Positions 36,325 to 38,761 of a DNA stretch of 38,761 nucleotides are shown here, piece after piece. The notes beneath the pieces were generated by a model. The model was not told where the DNA came from. It saw nothing but the letters and a program-made list of their open reading frames with translations, and searched no databases. The stretch spans positions 1 through 38,761 of the forward strand of contig CANJRI010000019.1 in the NCBI GenBank assembly GCA_947476555.1, given 5' to 3'. The position numbers and the translations under genes are program-made. Origin of the DNA: Caulobacteraceae bacterium (GTDB lineage Bacteria; Pseudomonadota; Alphaproteobacteria; Caulobacterales; Caulobacteraceae). The number at the start of each line of letters is the position of its first letter. Within the stretch, counting starts at the first letter, position 1.

Positions 36325-36788
36325 CCGACCTGGCCGGCTACCGGCCCAATGTGGGGGTGGCGCTGTTCCATCCCGATGGGAAGGTCTGGTTCGGCCGGCG
36401 CTCAGGCGCGGAGCCGCCCCACAACTGGCAGTTCCCACAAGGCGGCGTCGATCCCGGCGAGGAGCTCGAGGTCGCGGCGCGGCGCGAACTCGCCGAGGAG
36501 ACCGGCGCGGTCAGCGTCACCTATCTGGGCCGGACCGATGGCTGGATAACCTATGACTTTCCGCCGGAGCTGGCGGCCCGGGGGCGCGGCTTCAAGGGTC
36601 AGCGGCAGGTCTGGTTCGCCTTCCGCTTCGACGGAGACGAGACGGAGTTCGACCTCACCACGCATGGCGAGCCCGAGTTCGACGAATGGCGGTGGGGTCG
36701 TCTGGCCGAGGCGCCGGGCCTCATCGTGCCCTTCAAGCGGGCGGCCTACGAGCTGGTTGTGAAGGCGTTCGCCGCCTTCGCAACCTAG
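36321..36788 (+). CDS. rppH: RNA pyrophosphohydrolase
   Basis: A 155-residue Nudix hydrolase that removes pyrophosphate from 5'-triphosphate RNA, starting RNase E-dependent decay. The Nudix box is complete at residues 41-63 (GGVDPGEELEVAARRELAEETGA). YRPNVGVALFHPDGKVWFGRR and NWQFPQGGVDPGE are the RppH-type opening, and FKGQRQVWFAFRF is also typical. Length matches alphaproteobacterial RppH. It overlaps the deacetylase gene by four bases (ATGA). The convergent gene ends five bases downstream. Confidence 0.93.
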   Translation: MTDLAGYRPNVGVALFHPDGKVWFGRRSGAEPPHNWQFPQGGVDPGEELEVAARRELAEETGAVSVTYLGRTDGWITYDFPPELAARGRGFKGQRQVWFAFRFDGDETEFDLTTHGEPEFDEWRWGRLAEAPGLIVPFKRAAYELVVKAFAAFAT

Positions 36789-36793
36789 TCTCA

Positions 36794-37429
36794 TCAGAAC
36801 TTGCGTTCTTGGTACTGCAGGGTGGCCAGGCCGTAGCCCTTGTTCACCGGGGTGCCGTCGGGCTTGGTGACGGTCGAGATGTTCAGGCCGACCGACGAAT
36901 TGGCGGCCAGCGACTCCCAGGAGCGGCGGACGCGCTTCAGGCCGTCCGGATCCTGCGGCTGGGTGTAGTTGGCCGTGGGGTCCAGCGGCGGCTCGTGCAC
37001 GAACGACCAGACGTTCAGCGCGCTGGTGATGGGCTCGGCCTGGCCGACCGCATGGCGGATCTCCACCCGGCAGACGTCGCGGTTCGAGCCGGTCGGATAG
37101 ACGATGACCTGGTGCGCGCGGTTGGTCCCGAGCTGCATGGCCCAGGCGCCTTCGCGCCGGTTCAGCTTCATGCCCAGGGGCTTAGCCAGGGTTTCAAGCG
37201 ATCCCCCTCGGACCAGGGGCACGCAGATCTTCTCGAGGACCGAGAGGACCGTCGCGCCGTCACCGGTGGTCGGCAGCGGCGGCGGCGGGGGCGGCGGCGG
37301 GGGCGGCGGCGGCGGGGCCTCGACGGGAGCCGGCGCGGCTTCCGGCGCGGGCGCGGGCGCCGGTTCCTGGGCTTGGGCCGCCGTAACCAGGCCGGCGGCG
37401 AGGATCAGGCTGGAGATCGCAAGGCGCAT
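36794..37429 (-). CDS. Exported proline-rich protein of unknown function
   Basis: A 211-residue protein. The signal peptide ends at AAQA (about residue 20). A Pro/Ala/Glu segment (21-50) includes a run of 13 prolines, followed by a globular domain (about 55-211): VLSVLEKICVPLV, LAKPLGMKLNRREGAWAMQL, HQVIVYPTGSNRDVCRVEIRHAV and a C-terminal YGLATLQYQERKF. Two cysteines (in KICVPL and DVCRVE) might pair. I do not recognise a named family. The proline stretch may span periplasm or cell wall. It lies between rppH and the ATP synthase genes, 98 bases downstream of atpC, and is probably separately transcribed. Confidence 0.7.
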   Translation of the reverse strand: MRLAISSLILAAGLVTAAQAQEPAPAPAPEAAPAPVEAPPPPPPPPPPPPPLPTTGDGATVLSVLEKICVPLVRGGSLETLAKPLGMKLNRREGAWAMQLGTNRAHQVIVYPTGSNRDVCRVEIRHAVGQAEPITSALNVWSFVHEPPLDPTANYTQPQDPDGLKRVRRSWESLAANSSVGLNISTVTKPDGTPVNKGYGLATLQYQERKF

Positions 37430-37527
37430 CGAAGTTCCCCTAACTTATAGCCGTGTATCAAACTTGAGGTCCGCGGCGGAGGCAAGGCCCGACAGCGGCC
37501 GGTTTGCGGCGGAAATCGTCGCAGTTC

Positions 37528-37791
37528 TCAAGCAGCTTCCATCGCGTATGCCGCAAGAATGGTCAGGCCTTCCGGCGTCACGTCGGCGAAACCGCCGCGC
37601 ACGTCGTAGACTGTGACCTTGCCCGCGTCATGGACCCGGACCTGGCCCTCCTTGAGGGCGGTCATGAAGGGCGCATGGCCCGCCAGGACCCCGAAGTCGC
37701 CTTCGGAGCCGGGGGCGTCGACCTGATCCACCAGGCCGGCGAACAGCTCGCGCTCGGGCGAGACCAGGGAGAAGTGGAGCTTGTCGGCCAT
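37528..37791 (-). CDS. atpC: ATP synthase F1 epsilon subunit, short form
   Basis: An 87-residue epsilon subunit with only the N-terminal beta-sandwich: LHFSLVSPERELFAGLVDQVDAPGSEGDFGVLAGHAPFMTALKEGQV and FADVTPEGLTILA. The usual ~45-residue C-terminal helical hairpin, which inhibits ATP hydrolysis in many bacteria, is absent. Many alphaproteobacteria use the zeta subunit for inhibition instead, so the loss may be tolerated; that link is inference. It lies 7 bases after atpD in the standard operon order. Confidence 0.92.
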   Translation of the reverse strand: MADKLHFSLVSPERELFAGLVDQVDAPGSEGDFGVLAGHAPFMTALKEGQVRVHDAGKVTVYDVRGGFADVTPEGLTILAAYAMEAA

Positions 37792-37798
37792 CGGAACC

Positions 37799-38761
<963 letters not shown>

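Noticed and set aside
37260..37320. GGCGGC/GGGGGCGGC repeat as a microsatellite or array
   Set aside because: It is the coding sequence of the proline run in the exported protein; no spaced direct repeats or CRISPR-like spacing.

Overview
The window is GC-rich, densely packed alphaproteobacterial DNA. The gene content and order (rplU-rpmA-GNAT-obgE-proB-proA-nadD-rsfS-rlmH-EnvC-like-ctpA-divergent deacetylase-rppH, then atpD-atpC on the other strand) and the Oar-type TonB receptor point to Caulobacteraceae, with Phenylobacterium or Caulobacter as the best guess. That assignment is inference from remembered gene neighbourhoods and composition, not from a search.

Layout. 1-146: the right end of an IS3-like insertion sequence, abutting a metallophosphoesterase gene that has lost its start codon. 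0.9-1.6 kb (minus): two small YqjE/YqjD-like membrane proteins. 1.7-3.1 kb: an HWE-type hybrid histidine kinase. 3.4-7.2 kb: an FAH-family hydrolase and zeta-class GST isomerase pair, a beta-carbonic anhydrase and a secreted M2 dipeptidase. 7.3-11.2 kb: an RcnB-like protein facing a minus-strand operon of Kef-type antiporter, 2OG-Fe(II) oxygenase and TauE/SafE permease. 11.4-13.5 kb: periplasmic MsrA facing a GT39 glycosyltransferase. 13.6-17.1 kb: a large Oar-like TonB-dependent receptor with a possible Pho box and a strong terminator. 17.2-19.8 kb: aguA-aguB (agmatine to putrescine) facing a class A acid phosphatase lipoprotein. 20-25.6 kb: a SapC-family protein, a MaoC-like protein, DsbD/ScsB and pgi overlapping in TTGA, and a low-GC DUF4145 gene. 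25.6-36.8 kb: the housekeeping block listed above. 36.8-38.76 kb (minus): a proline-rich exported protein, a short atpC and the 3' part of atpD.

The block from rplU to rppH combines ribosome function (L21, L27, ObgE, RsfS, RlmH), proline and NAD synthesis, and cell-envelope remodelling. Genes in it commonly overlap or abut (obgE/proB, rsfS/rlmH, rlmH/EnvC-like, deacetylase/rppH), so translational coupling is likely. No gap between genes exceeds 300 bases. I saw no tRNA, rRNA or CRISPR array.

I did not find a convincing new multi-gene system. The most useful leads are the IS junction that removes the metallophosphoesterase start, apparent CTG starts at rsfS and rlmH, a probable 5' frameshift in the Kef antiporter gene, a run of four rare codons in the EnvC-like gene, a 101-bp palindromic repeat before obgE, an oversized ProA-like protein, and the overlap of almost all convergent gene pairs, two of which share a CTAG stop.
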